Origin: Sphingomonas sp. UNC305MFCol5.2
GTDB lineage: Bacteria > Pseudomonadota > Alphaproteobacteria > Sphingomonadales > Sphingomonadaceae
DNA length: 64,000 nt
Reading direction: 5' to 3'
NCBI RefSeq assembly: GCF_000712135.1
Contig: NZ_JOOE01000004.1
Span: 498,501-562,500 of the forward strand
Position numbers and translations under genes: made by a program. Below the pieces are notes generated by a model that saw only the letters and a program-made list of their open reading frames with translations, was not told where the DNA came from and did no database searches. Below are positions 1 through 8,459 of this stretch, piece after piece. Every line of letters starts with the position of its first letter. The stretch's first letter is position 1.

Positions 1-147
1 CTGCTGCCGATGGCGCTGCATCTCGGCTGGCAGGTGGCGACTTTGGTCCCGGCCGACGGCGCCAATGCTCTTCATCGCTTCCGTTCGAACCGCAATGCCG
101 GCCTGCTGATGTTCGCCGCCTGCTTCGTGGTCGGGCAGACTCTTTAG
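1..147 (+). CDS. ubiA: 4-hydroxybenzoate polyprenyltransferase, C-terminal end (partial)
   Basis: The window opens inside a reading frame that ends at TAG 145-147 and gives the last 48 residues of a protein. The tail carries a hydrophobic helix, then an FRSNRNAG stretch, then another hydrophobic helix. This resembles the end of UbiA-type membrane prenyltransferases, which attach a polyprenyl chain to 4-hydroxybenzoate in ubiquinone synthesis at the inner membrane. The catalytic aspartate motifs would lie upstream of the window, so the call rests on the short tail alone. It is co-directional with pmbA, 44 bases downstream. Confidence 0.65.
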   Translation: MLPMALHLGWQVATLVPADGANALHRFRSNRNAGLLMFAACFVVGQTL

Positions 148-191
148 CGTGTCTCTTTGACGTCAGCGGGCCGGCTCCCTAAGTCGCTGCG

Positions 192-1538
192 ATGCTGACC
201 GAGTCCCAAGCCTGCGAGCGCGTCCATGACATCGTCGATCGGGCACGCGCCGGGGGTGCCGATGCTTCCGACGCAGTGTTCGCCGCGGATCGTTCGCTGT
301 CGGTATCGGTGCGGATGGGCGCGCTCGAGGATGTCGAGCGTTCCGAAAGCGAGGAGCTGGGGCTGCGCGTGTTCGTCGGGCGCCGCTCGGCGAGCGTCTC
401 GACTTCGGACCTGAGTTCCAGCTCGCTCGATGCCCTTGTCGAACGTGCGATCGCAATGGCGGGACAAGCGCCGGAAGACAAATGGGCCGGGCTCGCGCCG
501 CAGGAGCGGCTGATGCACGGCAACCCGCCTCTGCTCGATCTCGACGATGGGGCCGACGAAGCTCCCGAAACGCTGAAGGCCCGCGCTCTGGCTGCCGAGG
601 ATGCCGCGCGTGCGGTTCCCGGCGTGACCAACAGCGAGGGCGGCGGCGCGAGCGCAAGCCGTTCGGTGATGGCGATCGCCACCAGCCACGGCTTCACCGG
701 CGCCTATGCGCAGACCGGCCACGGCGTGTCGGCGAGTGTGCTCGCGGGCAGCGGTGGCGCGATGGAGCGCGATCATGCCCATCACAGCGCCCGCCACGCG
801 TCGATGCTCGAAGCACCCGAAGCGATCGGGCGGCTGGCCGGCGAGCGCGCGGTGGCACGGCTCAACCCCGCCAAGGTCTCGAGCGGTGCGATGCCGGTGG
901 TGTTCGATCGCCGCGTCTCGGCGGGGCTCATCGGACATCTGCTCGGCGCGATCAGCGGATCGGCGATCACCCGCAAGACCAGCTTCCTGCTCGATTGTCT
1001 CGGCAAGCAGGTTTTCGCCAAGGGCGTGACGATCTGCGACGATCCGCATCGCCCGCGCGGGCTGCGCTCGCGCCCCTTCGACGGCGAGGGGCTGCCGGTG
1101 CTCCCGATCAAGCTGGTCGACCAGGGCATGCTGGAGACCTGGCTGCTCGACAGCGCCTCGGCGCGCCAGCTCGGGCTCGAGCCCACCGGCCATGCCGCGC
1201 GCGGCGGCGCCGGCGCCCCCGGTGTGGCGTCGAGCAATCTCTACATGCAGCCGGGCAACATCCCGCCCGAAACCCTGGTCGGTGAGATCGATCGCGGCAT
1301 CCTCGTCACCGAGCTGATCGGGCAGGGCGTCAACGGCGTCACCGGCGACTACAGCCGCGGCGCTGCCGGATTCCTGATCGAGAAGGGCGAGATCACCCGC
1401 GCCGTTTCCGAGATCACCATCGCGGGCAATCTCAAGGATATGTTCCTTGCGCTGACTCCCGCCAACGATCTCGAATTCCGCTACGGGATCAACGCGCCGA
1501 CGTTGCGCATCGACGGGATGACGATTGCCGGTGAGTGA
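192..1538 (+). CDS. pmbA: TldE/PmbA-type metallopeptidase subunit
   Basis: A 448-residue protein, matching the usual length of PmbA (TldE), the non-zinc partner of the TldD/TldE cytoplasmic protease that trims small proteins such as microcin B17 precursor and CcdA antitoxin in enterobacteria. The N-terminal domain has the typical run of alternating strands and the GLRVFVGRRSAS region. The C-terminal half is rich in glycine and ends with a GNLKDMF-like segment typical of the family. No HExxxH zinc motif is visible, as expected for TldE rather than TldD. Its last bases overlap the start of the next gene, so the two are probably translationally coupled. Confidence 0.9.
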   Translation: MLTESQACERVHDIVDRARAGGADASDAVFAADRSLSVSVRMGALEDVERSESEELGLRVFVGRRSASVSTSDLSSSSLDALVERAIAMAGQAPEDKWAGLAPQERLMHGNPPLLDLDDGADEAPETLKARALAAEDAARAVPGVTNSEGGGASASRSVMAIATSHGFTGAYAQTGHGVSASVLAGSGGAMERDHAHHSARHASMLEAPEAIGRLAGERAVARLNPAKVSSGAMPVVFDRRVSAGLIGHLLGAISGSAITRKTSFLLDCLGKQVFAKGVTICDDPHRPRGLRSRPFDGEGLPVLPIKLVDQGMLETWLLDSASARQLGLEPTGHAARGGAGAPGVASSNLYMQPGNIPPETLVGEIDRGILVTELIGQGVNGVTGDYSRGAAGFLIEKGEITRAVSEITIAGNLKDMFLALTPANDLEFRYGINAPTLRIDGMTIAGE

Positions 1539-2316
1539 GTCCGATCTCGCCGCCGAAGTCGCGAACATCGCCGCCGATGCGGGACGGTTCGCGATTCGAT
1601 TGTGGAACACCGATTTCCGCCGCTGGGAGAAATCGCCGGGCAATCCGGTGTGCGCCGTGGATCTCGAAGTCGACGGGATGCTGCGATACCGGTTGAGTGA
1701 ATTGCTTCCCGACGCCGGCTGGCTTTCCGAAGAGACGATCGACAACGAAGCGCGGCTCGATGCCGAGCGCATCTGGGTGGTCGATCCGATCGACGGCACG
1801 CGCGACTATCTGCGCGGCCGCAACGGATGGGCGGTGTCGATCGCATTGGTCGAGCGCGGTCGGCCGGTGATCGGCGTGCTCGACGCGCCGGCGCGGGAGG
1901 AAGTGTGGATCGCCGAAGCCGGCAAGGGCGCCTTCCGCAACGGCGAGCGCCTGCGTGTCGCCGAGCGCGACCAGCTTGCGGGCGCGCGCGTGCCGGCAGA
2001 TCAATTGTCGAAGGTCGACGGCGATCTCGTGATGGTCGCCAAGCCCAATTCGATCGCGCTCCGTATCGCGATGGTAGCGGCGGGCGAGGCCGATCTGCTC
2101 GCGACGATCCGCTGGGGCAATGAATGGGACATCGCCGCGGCCGTCTTGCTCGCCGAGGAAGCCGGAGCGGCGGTGAGCGACGCATTCGGCCGCCCGCTCG
2201 GCTTCAACACGCCCGACGCGCAGGCGTTCGGCGTGCTCGCTACGGCGCCCGGAATCCACGCCGCCGCCGTCGAACGGCTTGCCGAGCGGGCAGGAGAGGC
2301 GATCGGCAAGCGCTGA
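1531..2316 (+). CDS. cysQ: CysQ-like 3'(2'),5'-bisphosphate nucleotidase / inositol monophosphatase family
   Basis: About 261 residues. It carries the lithium-sensitive phosphatase signature: SEE near residue 67, WVVDPIDGTRDY near 82-93 with the metal-binding DPIDGT, and WGNEWDIAAA in the C-terminal third. These residues bind Mg2+ and the phosphate. Family members hydrolyse PAP (from sulfate assimilation) or inositol phosphates; the CysQ choice is inference because substrate cannot be read from sequence. A GTG at 1531 overlaps the pmbA stop (GTGAGTGA); a TTG at 1525 is an alternative start. The pmbA-cysQ overlap indicates one transcript. Confidence 0.85.
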   Translation: MSESDLAAEVANIAADAGRFAIRLWNTDFRRWEKSPGNPVCAVDLEVDGMLRYRLSELLPDAGWLSEETIDNEARLDAERIWVVDPIDGTRDYLRGRNGWAVSIALVERGRPVIGVLDAPAREEVWIAEAGKGAFRNGERLRVAERDQLAGARVPADQLSKVDGDLVMVAKPNSIALRIAMVAAGEADLLATIRWGNEWDIAAAVLLAEEAGAAVSDAFGRPLGFNTPDAQAFGVLATAPGIHAAAVERLAERAGEAIGKR

Positions 2317-2322
2317 GGCGTT

Positions 2323-3105
2323 TCAGGGACGGACGGCCACGGCGATGAGCGCCGTCGACGGCACCGGCAGCACCTCCCTGCCGTCCGCGCGGCGATAGAC
2401 TTCGTCGATCACCGACTGCTGTTCGTCGGGGCCGAGCGCGGCCCAATCCTCGCTCAGGCCGAACTGGGTTTCGGGATCGAGATTGGTCATCCGAAGCAGA
2501 TAGTCGCTGGTCATCGTCTCGATCACTGGCGTGTCGAAGCCCGCGGCGATCATCTCCGTGGAAAGCGTCTCGGATTTGCCGAGCCAGGTCAGGCCCTCGG
2601 GCAGTCCGGTCCGCCATTCGCGATCGGGGAACAGTTCGCGGACGACTTGCGAGAGCAGCAGATGCGTCGCCGCGCCCTGGCTCTGCCACGTCGCGACCAC
2701 GCCGCGCCCGCCCGGACGAGTGACGCGCGCCATCTCGGCCAGCCCCTTGCGCCAATCGGGGAACATCATCACGCCGAACACCGAGAATACTGCGTCGAAC
2801 GCGGCATCGGGCAAGTCGAGCGCCTGGCCGTCCATCGTCCGGCCCTCCAGATTGGGCAGCCCGTGCGCGGTCACGCGCGCCACCATGCCGGGCGAGAAGT
2901 CCGTCGCGAGCACCTGCGCGCCCTGCCGCGCCGCCGCCAGCGCGAGCGCGCCGGTGCCGGTGGCGATGTCGAGCAGTCGGGTCTGCGGCGTCACGGCGAT
3001 GCGGGCCAGCGCTGCCTCGGCGAACGGCGCAGTGAAGGGATGCGCGGTCTCCTCATAGTGCTTGGCCATTTCGTTCCAGCGATCGGGGTCGTTCATTCGG
3101 CGCAT
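2323..3105 (-). CDS. class I SAM-dependent methyltransferase (UbiE/Methyltransf_11 type)
   Basis: About 260 residues with a clear SAM-binding fold: motif I LLDIATGTGALAL, an acidic strand end at ATDFSPGM, and the MARVTRPGG post-motif. It resembles UbiE/Methyltransf_11 enzymes; the methyl acceptor is unknown. The frame extends to an ATG at 3126, but that start would fall inside the operator at 3125-3145. The ATG at 3105 has a GGAG 8 bases upstream and is preferred. It is divergent from the Rrf2-type regulator across only about 90 bases, so it is the probable target of that regulator. Confidence 0.85.
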   Translation of the reverse strand: MRRMNDPDRWNEMAKHYEETAHPFTAPFAEAALARIAVTPQTRLLDIATGTGALALAAARQGAQVLATDFSPGMVARVTAHGLPNLEGRTMDGQALDLPDAAFDAVFSVFGVMMFPDWRKGLAEMARVTRPGGRGVVATWQSQGAATHLLLSQVVRELFPDREWRTGLPEGLTWLGKSETLSTEMIAAGFDTPVIETMTSDYLLRMTNLDPETQFGLSEDWAALGPDEQQSVIDEVYRRADGREVLPVPSTALIAVAVRP

Positions 3106-3124
3106 TTCCACACTCCGGCGAATC

Positions 3125-3145
3125 ATGTAACATTAAATGTAACAT
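3125..3145. promoter_or_regulatory. probable Rrf2 operator, tandem ATGTAACAT motif
   Basis: Two copies of ATGTAACAT lie 12 bases apart. The 21-base stretch is nearly its own reverse complement (18 of 21 positions), with the three mismatches at the A:T centres. It sits between the divergent methyltransferase and Rrf2-type genes, next to both likely promoters. This AT-rich symmetrical block stands out against the GC-rich surroundings. Assignment to the neighbouring regulator is inference from position. Confidence 0.6.
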
Positions 3146-3192
3146 GAAAGGCGTTGCTTGCCAAATTCCGTGCGGAGACCAAGGATCGGATA

Positions 3193-3624
3193 ATGCGACG
3201 CGACAGCCGGCTTTCCCGAATGCTCCACGTGCTGCTCCACATGGCGCGGCACGACGGCCCGATGACGTCGGACGCGATCGCGACGATGCTGCGGACCAAT
3301 GCAGTGGTGGTGCGCCGCACGATGGCGGGGCTGCGCGACGCGGGCTATGTCCGCTCGGAAAAGGGGCATGGCGGCGGCTGGGTGCTCGCCTGCGATCTCG
3401 ATGCGATCTCGCTGCTCGACGTCCATCGCGCCGTCGGCGGCCCGCAGATCTTCGCGATCGGCAACGAGGCGGGGCCGACGCATTGCCTGGTCGAGAAGCT
3501 CGTCAACGAATCGCTGGCCGATGCACTGAGCGAGGCGGAGAAACTATTGACCGCACGGTTCGGCTCGGTGAGCCTCGGCCAACTCGCGCGCGACTTCGAC
3601 GCGCGCTATGCGTGTGTGGATTAG
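3193..3624 (+). CDS. Rrf2-family transcriptional regulator
   Basis: About 143 residues from ATG 3193, which has AAGGA 8 bases upstream; a TTG at 3154 would extend it without a good ribosome site. The N-terminal winged helix (SDAIATMLRTNAVVVRRTMAGLRDAG region) and the wing GHGGGWVLA match Rrf2 regulators. The three clustered cysteines that hold an iron-sulfur cluster in IscR/NsrR are absent: only scattered single cysteines occur (ACDL, THCL, ACVD). It is therefore likely of the cluster-free YwnA-like type. It probably represses itself and the divergent methyltransferase through the 3125-3145 site. Confidence 0.85.
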   Translation: MRRDSRLSRMLHVLLHMARHDGPMTSDAIATMLRTNAVVVRRTMAGLRDAGYVRSEKGHGGGWVLACDLDAISLLDVHRAVGGPQIFAIGNEAGPTHCLVEKLVNESLADALSEAEKLLTARFGSVSLGQLARDFDARYACVD

Positions 3625-3645
3625 GGCAGCGGCTTGCCCTTTCCT

Positions 3646-3755
3646 CCGTCACCCCGGACTTGTTCCGGGGTCCACCGGGAGGCGAGTCTTGGGGAAAGAG
3701 GCCAGAGGACAGCCGGCGAGGCTTAGTGGACCCCGGAACAAGTCCGGGGTGACGG
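3646..3755. repeat. 30-bp inverted repeat element between convergent genes
   Basis: A perfect 30-base inverted repeat (3646-3675 and 3726-3755) flanks a 50-base spacer. Each arm is itself a hairpin, CCCCGGACTTGTTCCGGGG. It lies between the stops of the Rrf2-type gene and the XpaC-like gene, so it may end transcription from both sides. It looks like one copy of a dispersed chromosomal palindrome family. Confidence 0.8.
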
Positions 3756-3777
3756 CTGGTGCCAATGTCGATCCGGC

Positions 3778-4497
3778 CTAGGCGCTGCCCTCGTCGCCTT
3801 GATATTTGATCTGGAGATAGCGTCCGCGCGTCGCGAGCAAATCGAGGTCGCCCTGCGCGAGCTGGGCGGACATTTCGGCGATCTCGTCGTCGATCACTTG
3901 CAGGCCCTGAGCGAGCTGCTGGTCGGGTGTCAGTCCGTTGCGCTCGACCCGGCGCAGCGGCTCGGGGACCCGCGCATAGCCCTTGATCAGCTCGGGGAGC
4001 TGCTCGCCGACCAATTTGCGCACTTCGCCCGCCGCCGGGGATTGCTCGTCGAGCAGGGCCAGCTGCGGCGCGAGAAACTCCAGCTTCACGCCGATCGAAT
4101 CGACCAGCCCGTGCACCGGCGCAGGCAGTGCCGGGCGCTGCGCGTCGAGCCAATGCTCGGTGGTGCGCGGCAACGCCTTGAGCGGCACTTGCGTCAGTTG
4201 CTCGATTTCGGGAGTGCCGCCCCCCGCGGGCAGGGCCGCGAAGACGATGGTCGCGACGATCAGCAGCAATGCGACGAGCATCGCTCCCATGATCCCCAAA
4301 GGCGCGACAGCGAGCGCGAACACGATCGCGCCGGCGAGGATCGCGCCGTCGGCGATCGCGATCCGGCCGACCCGCCGGACCACCTCGGCCTCTCGCCGGC
4401 GGCGCAGCCTCTGGTCGGCCGCGGTCGCAGGCGCGCGGGCCCGCGAGCGCTCGATCAGCTCGTCGGCACGCGCGCGGAGGCGATCGACGTCGGTCAC
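3778..4497 (-). CDS. XpaC-like membrane protein paired with TelA
   Basis: A 239-residue protein starting at GTG 4497, four bases after the telA stop. A basic N-terminus is followed by two hydrophobic helices (about residues 47-88) and then a long helical, charged cytoplasmic C-terminal region with no enzyme motif. The order telA followed by an XpaC-type (5-bromo-4-chloroindolyl phosphate hydrolysis) protein is a recurring pair in bacteria. The name is historical; biochemical activity is not established. The XpaC assignment rests on topology and the partner gene more than on strong motifs. Confidence 0.6.
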   Translation of the reverse strand: MTDVDRLRARADELIERSRARAPATAADQRLRRRREAEVVRRVGRIAIADGAILAGAIVFALAVAPLGIMGAMLVALLLIVATIVFAALPAGGGTPEIEQLTQVPLKALPRTTEHWLDAQRPALPAPVHGLVDSIGVKLEFLAPQLALLDEQSPAAGEVRKLVGEQLPELIKGYARVPEPLRRVERNGLTPDQQLAQGLQVIDDEIAEMSAQLAQGDLDLLATRGRYLQIKYQGDEGSA

Positions 4498-4501
4498 GGG
4501 C

Positions 4502-5707
4502 TTACATCGCCTCCAGCTTGAAGGTCTCGCTCACCGCGCCGCCCTGGTTCTGCGCGGCGCCCTCGGCGCGGGCGATATAGCCCTTGGACTTCTCGACTTC
4601 GTTCGACAGCGTGTTGACCGTGGTCTTCATGCTGTCGAGCGCCTTGAGCTTGAAGGTGTCGATAGCGTCCATCGTGTCGTAGATGTTCTGGAAGGCGCGC
4701 TGGAGCGTCTCGACGGGGATCGTCGAATTGGCCGCCTGCTCGTGGATCGCGGCGGTGTTGCTCTTGAGCAATTGCCCGGTCGAATCGATCAGTCCCGCGG
4801 TGGTCGTGTTGATCGCGGTGATCTGGTCGAGCACGAGTTTCTGGTTGGTCAGCGCCTGCGCGACGGTGACCGCGGTGCGCAGCGCCGAAACCGTCGTGGT
4901 CGAGGCGCGGTCGACGCCCTTCACCAGCTCGACATTGTTCTTCTTGACCAGATCGAGCGCCAGATAGCCCTGCACCGTGACTGCCATCTGGGTGAGCAGG
5001 TCCTGCGTGCGCTGGCGGACATAGAAGAGCGCGGTCTCGCGGATCGCCTTGGCCTTGGCGGGATCAGTGTGGTCGAGCTCGTTGGCCTTGTCCTCGAGCT
5101 TGGTGTCCATCGCCTTCGAGAGATAGATCATCTGCTCGAGCCGGCCCATCGCGTTCCACAGGTTCGCGCGCTCGGTATCGATCGCGGCATTGTCCATCAG
5201 CAGCTCGTCCTTGCCGCTGGACAGGCTCTTGAGGATGCCCTGGATGTGGCTTTGCGACGACTGGTATTTGCGGAAATACTGCTTGAGCGGCGAGCCGCCG
5301 AACAGCTTCGACAGGAACCCGTCATTGCCGCCGATCAGCTTGCCGTTGCGGCCGGGATCGAGCTCTTCGACGGTTTTCCGGAGCTGGAGCAGATCGGCGC
5401 CGACGCCGGTATCGGTGCTCATCGCGCGCACCGGCCGGTCGAGGAAGCGGTTCGACTGGCCCGCCGCGTCGCGGATTTCCTTCTGCCCCATCGCCGCGAT
5501 CGCATCGACGCGCTTGCCGAATTCGGGCGAGTTGACGTCCTGCGCGACCAGATCGTCGATAAAGCCCTCGACGCGCTTCTCGAGCTCGTTCTTCTTGGTG
5601 TCTTCCACCGGCACCAGTCCCGCGGCCTTTTCGGGCGCGACCACTTTCACCGGCTCGGGCGGGGTGAGCACCAGATCCTGTTCGGCCACTGCAGTCTCGG
5701 TCGCCAT
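4502..5707 (-). CDS. telA: TelA-family toxic anion resistance protein
   Basis: About 401 residues from the ATG at 5707, preceded by GGAGGG; an in-frame ATG at 5764 has no such site. The protein is almost entirely helical and charged. It contains the family features of TelA/KlaA: an LRKTVEELDP segment, a GGSPLKQYFRKYQSSQSHI stretch, and a long coiled-coil C-terminal half. TelA proteins are linked to tellurite and envelope-stress tolerance, but their mechanism is unsettled. It forms a two-gene unit with the downstream XpaC-like gene. Confidence 0.85.
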   Translation of the reverse strand: MATETAVAEQDLVLTPPEPVKVVAPEKAAGLVPVEDTKKNELEKRVEGFIDDLVAQDVNSPEFGKRVDAIAAMGQKEIRDAAGQSNRFLDRPVRAMSTDTGVGADLLQLRKTVEELDPGRNGKLIGGNDGFLSKLFGGSPLKQYFRKYQSSQSHIQGILKSLSSGKDELLMDNAAIDTERANLWNAMGRLEQMIYLSKAMDTKLEDKANELDHTDPAKAKAIRETALFYVRQRTQDLLTQMAVTVQGYLALDLVKKNNVELVKGVDRASTTTVSALRTAVTVAQALTNQKLVLDQITAINTTTAGLIDSTGQLLKSNTAAIHEQAANSTIPVETLQRAFQNIYDTMDAIDTFKLKALDSMKTTVNTLSNEVEKSKGYIARAEGAAQNQGGAVSETFKLEAM

Positions 5708-5829
5708 TCCAAACCCTCCAAAGCTGTTGCGACCACCCATACGGACTTCGCTGCAGCTATCCAAGTGTGTCAGTTAAATAGTACACCTGTGGCGGCATCT
5801 CAACCCACGGGAGGGGAGAGGCTACGATC

Positions 5830-6399
5830 TCAGGCCGCCCGCGCCGCTCGCAACGCATTTCCCCACCAGAGCAGCTCGTCGAACAAATGGCCCGTCCAGC
5901 GCAGGTCCTTGTCGTCGCCCGCGAACACGCCGTCCTTCACCTTGCCCCACACCCCCATGATGTGGACCGATGCCTCGAGCGGGACCATCTGCAGCTCGCG
6001 CGTCACGCAGGTCAGCAGCTCGATCGAGCGCGCGGCGCCGTTGCCGCCATAGCCGACAAAGGTCACCGGCTTGCGGTTCCACTCGGCATAGACGAAGTCG
6101 AGCGCGTTCTTGAGCACGGCCGGCGGCCCGTGATTATATTCGGGGCAGATCAGGATATAGCCGTCGGCCGAGGCGATCTTCTCCGCCCAGCGGATCTGGA
6201 GCGGATCGGTGTAATTGCCCTGCGCGGGCGGGTGCGCGAAGGGATAGAAGGGCAGGTTCCAGTCCTTGAGGTCGATCATCTCGCAGGCGAGACCTTCGCG
6301 TGAGGCCGCTTGTTCGATCACCCAATTGCCGACCGGCAGCGCCATGCGCCCTTCGCGGACGCTGCCCATGATGACGAGAATGCGGAGTGGTTCGGCCAT
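5830..6399 (-). CDS. NAD(P)H-dependent FMN reductase family protein
   Basis: About 189 residues. The start at 6399 is preceded by GGAG; the longer frame to 6441 lacks this. A flavodoxin-like fold is indicated by ILVIMGSVREGRM near the N-terminus (phosphate loop for FMN), the conserved CPEYNHGPPAVLKNALD segment (family PEYN), and FVGYGGNGAARS. These enzymes reduce FMN, quinones or azo compounds with NAD(P)H in the cytoplasm. The physiological acceptor is unknown. It is divergent from typA. Confidence 0.88.
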   Translation of the reverse strand: MAEPLRILVIMGSVREGRMALPVGNWVIEQAASREGLACEMIDLKDWNLPFYPFAHPPAQGNYTDPLQIRWAEKIASADGYILICPEYNHGPPAVLKNALDFVYAEWNRKPVTFVGYGGNGAARSIELLTCVTRELQMVPLEASVHIMGVWGKVKDGVFAGDDKDLRWTGHLFDELLWWGNALRAARAA

Positions 6400-6495
6400 G
6401 TGTTTCTCCGTAGCGGCGCGGAGACTTCCCGCAACGCACAAATTGCGCTAAGGGCGCCCGCGAAACCGCCTTTTGCGGCCAATCAGGATATACGC

Positions 6496-8319
6496 ATGAA
6501 CCTCCGCAACGTGGCGATCATCGCCCACGTCGATCACGGCAAGACCACGCTCGTCGACCAGCTTTTCCGTCAGTCCGGCACGTTCCGCGACAACCAGCGC
6601 ATCGAAGAGCGCGCGATGGACTCGAACGACCTCGAAAAGGAGCGCGGGATCACGATTCTCGCCAAGGCTACCTCGGTCGAGTGGGAAGGCACGCGCATCA
6701 ACATCGTCGATACGCCGGGCCACGCCGATTTCGGCGGCGAGGTGGAGCGCATCCTGTCGATGGTCGACGGGGTCATCCTGCTGGTCGATTCGTCCGAAGG
6801 CGCGATGCCGCAGACCAAGTTCGTCACCGGCAAGGCATTGAAGCTCGGCCTGCGTCCGATCGTCGTCGTCAACAAGATCGACCGTCCGGACGAGCGCATC
6901 CAGGAAGTGCTCGACGAAGTGTTCGACCTGTTCGTGTCGCTCGAAGCGACCGACGAGCAGCTCGACTTCCCCGTGCTCTACGCCTCGGGCCGCAACGGCT
7001 ATGCCAATGAGAACCCGGATGCGCGCGAAGGCACGCTGGCGCCCCTGTTCAACAAGATCGTCGAGCACGTCCCGGCGCCGTCGGCCGACCCCAACGGCCC
7101 GTTCAAGTTCCTCGTGACCTTGCTCGATCGCGACAATTTCCTCGGCCGTATCCTGACCGGCCTGGTCTTCTCGGGCTCGGTCAAGACCAACCAGCAGATC
7201 CACGCGCTCGATAACGACGGCAAGATCGTCGAGACCGGCCGCGCGTCGAAGATCATGACCTTCCGTGGCCTCGAGCGCGTGCCGACCGAAGAGGCGCAGG
7301 CGGGCGACATCATCAGCCTCGCGGGCCTGACCACCGCTACGGTCTCGAACACGATCTGCGATCCCAGCGTCAGCGAGCCGCTCCACGCCCAGCCGATCGA
7401 TCCGCCGACGCTGAGCATGCGCTTTGCCGTGAACGATTCGCCGATGGCGGGCCGCGAGGGCACCAAGGTAACCAGCCGCATGATCCGCGACCGTCTGCTC
7501 CGCGAAGCCGAATCCAACGTCGCGATCAAGGTGACCGAAGCCGACGATCGCGATTCGTTCGAAGTCGCCGGCCGCGGCGAGCTCCAGCTCGGCGTGCTCA
7601 TCGAGACGATGCGCCGCGAGGGCTTCGAACTCGGCATCAGCCGCCCGCGCGTGCTGTTCGGCCAGGACGAAGACGGCAAGAAGACCGAGCCGTACGAAAC
7701 CGTCATCATCGACGTGGACGAGGAATATTCGGGCACGGTCGTCGAGAAGATGAACCTCCGCAAGGCCGAGATGACCGACATGCGTCCCTCGGGCGGCGGC
7801 AAGACCCGCATCACCTTCTCGGCGCCTTCGCGCGGGATGATCGGCTATCACGGCGAGTTCCTGTCGGACACGCGCGGCACCGGCATCATGAACCGGCTGT
7901 TCGAGAAATACGGCCCGCACAAGGGCAACATCGAAGGCCGCAAGAACGGCGTGCTGATCTCGAACGGTTCGGGCGAGGCGCAGAGCTACGCGCTCGGCCC
8001 GCTCGAGGAGCGCGGCATCCTGTTCGTCGGGCACGGCGAGGCGCTCTATGAGGGCATGATCATCGGCGAGAACGCCAAGCCGGACGACCTCGAAGTCAAT
8101 CCGATGAAGGCGAAGCAGCTCACCAACTTCCGCGCATCGGGCGGCAAGGACGATGCCGTCCGCCTGACCCCGCCGAAGAAGATGACGCTCGAGCAGGCGA
8201 TCGCCTATATCGACGACGACGAGATGGTCGAAGTCACGCCGACCAAGATCCGGCTGCGTAAGCGCTTCCTCGACCCGCACGAGCGCAAGCGGGCCAGCCG
8301 AGCGAAGCAGGCGGCCTGA
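6496..8319 (+). CDS. typA: ribosome-associated GTPase TypA/BipA
   Basis: 607 residues, the normal TypA length. The G domain starts at the N-terminus with G1 AHVDHGKTT, then a switch I region ERGITI, G3 DTPGHADFGGE and G4 NKIDRP. EF-G-like domains III and V and the TypA-specific C-terminal domain (GMIGYHGEFL, NFRASGGKDD) follow. TypA binds ribosomes and aids 50S assembly and stress adaptation, including growth at low temperature. The longer frame beginning at 6310 is non-coding; ATG 6496 matches the family N-terminus. A strong hairpin follows the stop. Confidence 0.97.
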   Translation: MNLRNVAIIAHVDHGKTTLVDQLFRQSGTFRDNQRIEERAMDSNDLEKERGITILAKATSVEWEGTRINIVDTPGHADFGGEVERILSMVDGVILLVDSSEGAMPQTKFVTGKALKLGLRPIVVVNKIDRPDERIQEVLDEVFDLFVSLEATDEQLDFPVLYASGRNGYANENPDAREGTLAPLFNKIVEHVPAPSADPNGPFKFLVTLLDRDNFLGRILTGLVFSGSVKTNQQIHALDNDGKIVETGRASKIMTFRGLERVPTEEAQAGDIISLAGLTTATVSNTICDPSVSEPLHAQPIDPPTLSMRFAVNDSPMAGREGTKVTSRMIRDRLLREAESNVAIKVTEADDRDSFEVAGRGELQLGVLIETMRREGFELGISRPRVLFGQDEDGKKTEPYETVIIDVDEEYSGTVVEKMNLRKAEMTDMRPSGGGKTRITFSAPSRGMIGYHGEFLSDTRGTGIMNRLFEKYGPHKGNIEGRKNGVLISNGSGEAQSYALGPLEERGILFVGHGEALYEGMIIGENAKPDDLEVNPMKAKQLTNFRASGGKDDAVRLTPPKKMTLEQAIAYIDDDEMVEVTPTKIRLRKRFLDPHERKRASRAKQAA

Positions 8320-8322
8320 GAT

Positions 8323-8357
8323 AGAGGGGCGTCCGGGGCTTGTCCGGGCGCCCCTCT
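8323..8357 (+). terminator. rho-independent-type terminator after typA
   Basis: A 9-bp perfect stem (8323-8331 with 8349-8357, AGAGGGGCG/CGCCCCTCT) with further inner pairing begins 4 bases after the typA stop. It is followed by a TCTTTT run. Confidence 0.7.
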
Positions 8358-8459
8358 TCTTTTGGGAGAGCGGCCGCCGGTACTGGCCCGGCGACCTCCG
8401 TTACCGGTGGAAAGCGCTCGACCGCTCTCCGGTACCAACCGCCCGGAAGCGGTTGTTGC

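Noticed and set aside
144..1799. A 551-codon open frame antisense to pmbA and the CysQ-like gene
   Set aside because: It spans two real genes and has no recognisable domain or start context.
3193..3624. Rrf2-type gene as an iron-sulfur sensing IscR/NsrR
   Set aside because: The three clustered cysteines required for the cluster are not present.
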